DNA of 64,000 bases from Metabacillus litoralis (GTDB taxonomy: Bacteria; Bacillota; Bacilli; Bacillales; Bacillaceae), in NCBI RefSeq assembly GCF_003667825.1, contig NZ_CP033043.1, positions 5,030,501 to 5,094,500 of the forward strand, in the 5' to 3' direction. Positions 63,337 through 64,000 of this stretch are shown here, piece after piece. How positions within the stretch are numbered: the first letter of the stretch is position 1; each line of letters begins with the position of its first letter. The notes under the pieces are model-generated. The model worked only from the letters and a program-made list of their open reading frames with translations, searched no databases and was not told the origin of the DNA. The translations under genes and the position numbers were made by a program.

Positions 63337-64000
63337 GTGTTTAGTTTTAGTAATATGATAAGTGATATTTACAAAGAGTACAATACTTTTTCAAAGAGTG
63401 AAATTGAAGATTTATTATTTATAGATGACATTGACAAAGATAGTCCAATCTCACAGAATAACAGACTTAGAATAAACAAGCTAATTATTAAAGGTGAGAA
63501 AAATACGGGAGAGATTATTGAGTTTAGTAAAGACTTTTATAGTGGAGTAAATGTCATATTTGCAGAAAACGGAAAAGGGAAGTCTTCACTATTTAAAATA
63601 ATAAAGTTCGGATTAACTGGAGACAAGGAGTCTATCAAAAAAGATGTATTAAAGTGGCTAAATGAAGTGTCTCTTGAGTTTAATATTGGAGAAACTACAT
63701 ATACAACTTATATTGATTTATCTGGAAAAAGAACTCAGGGTGTACTATATAGAAAATCAATAAATGAGATTTTAGCAGCTGGAGAGAATATCGAAAGAAT
63801 ATCAATTATTTTTGAAACAAAAACTGATAAAGATTTTAAAGAATTTATGCAAGAATTCATTTATAATCAATTCTCATATTATAGTCTTAAATGGACAAGT
63901 GGAAATAAGGACACAATAGACTTAATTGAAAATCAAACTAGTTGGAAAACATACTATAAATCAATATACTTGGAATCAAAAGATTACAATGTACTTTTTT
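63337..64000 (+). CDS. SMC/RecN-like AAA ATPase, cut by the window end
   Basis: The GTG at 63337, with GGGGAGGAA upstream, follows the previous stop with no gap; 221 codons are seen and the gene runs off at 64000. Residues 43-90 have the SMC/RecN-type head: LRINKLIIKG...GVNVIFAENGKGKSSLFKIIKF, with Walker A AENGKGKS (about 76-83). No signature or Walker B is reached in the window. Such ATPases occur in ABC-3C, Wadjet-like and OLD-type defence systems, so this is likely part of a cargo defence system. Confidence 0.75.
   Translation, partial: MFSFSNMISDIYKEYNTFSKSEIEDLLFIDDIDKDSPISQNNRLRINKLIIKGEKNTGEIIEFSKDFYSGVNVIFAENGKGKSSLFKIIKFGLTGDKESIKKDVLKWLNEVSLEFNIGETTYTTYIDLSGKRTQGVLYRKSINEILAAGENIERISIIFETKTDKDFKEFMQEFIYNQFSYYSLKWTSGNKDTIDLIENQTSWKTYYKSIYLESKDYNVLF

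Overview
The window looks like the chromosome of an endospore-forming, low-GC Bacillaceae bacterium (Bacillus or a close relative). Gene order from a terC-type gene and mecA through coiA, pepF, a yizD-like gene, the RoxS sRNA, spxH, yjbI-yjbO, prpE, yjbQ, the thi operon, fabI, cotO, the cotZ/Y/X/W cluster, yjcA, spoVIF, yjcD, yjcF-yjcG-yjcH and metI-metC follows the Bacillus subtilis yjb/yjc region. The genus is inferred from gene content and synteny only.

Layout. 1-7 kb: TerC-family membrane protein, the MecA adaptor, cardiolipin synthase, CoiA and oligoendopeptidase F. 7-18 kb: small yizD-like gene, RoxS/RsaE sRNA, a 21-bp minisatellite, Nudix hydrolase, SpxH, truncated globin, lytic transglycosylase, CYTH protein, small (p)ppGpp synthetase, NAD kinase, pseudouridine synthase, PrpE and a RodA/FtsW paralogue. 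MecA and SpxH both serve Spx/ClpP proteolysis. 18-29 kb: MgtE, a CPA2 antiporter, a TPP riboswitch with tenI-thiO-S-G-F-D then thiE, FabI with a FapR-like box, and an EAL phosphodiesterase. 29-37 kb: spore outer-coat genes (cotO, two CotZ/Y, two CotX/V, one CotW-like), very small sporulation genes, and two 52-bp hairpin arrays. 37-45 kb: UvrD-type helicase, metallo-hydrolase, two DUF421 proteins (one just upstream), a frameshifted DUF3231 gene and yjcF-G-H. 45-52 kb: a NitT/TauT-type ABC transporter with a Sco1-like lipoprotein, then metI-metC behind a SAM riboswitch whose P3 arm is hugely expanded. 52-58 kb: NERD protein, a CotF/YraF-YraG-type coat cluster around a zinc alcohol dehydrogenase, an ftsZ homologue lying outside any visible division cluster, and an orphan TAXI binding protein.

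From a tRNA-Val gene (58.0 kb) to the right edge the DNA looks acquired: integrase, excisionase-like HTH and Rep_trans-type replication protein read leftward; a divergent HTH/S24-like repressor with operator-like repeats reads rightward. It is followed by a winged-helix-like protein and the start of an SMC/RecN-type ATPase cut off by the window end. That pair is the best candidate here for an under-described, possibly defensive, system (similar in layout to ABC-three-component systems).

Beyond genes, four intergenic minisatellites fall into two architectures: period about 21 bp (7.7 and 51.7 kb) and period 52 bp with one inverted repeat per unit (29.9 and 36.7 kb). Starts were moved from the longest ORF wherever a Shine-Dalgarno sequence clearly favoured another codon; these choices are stated in the entries.
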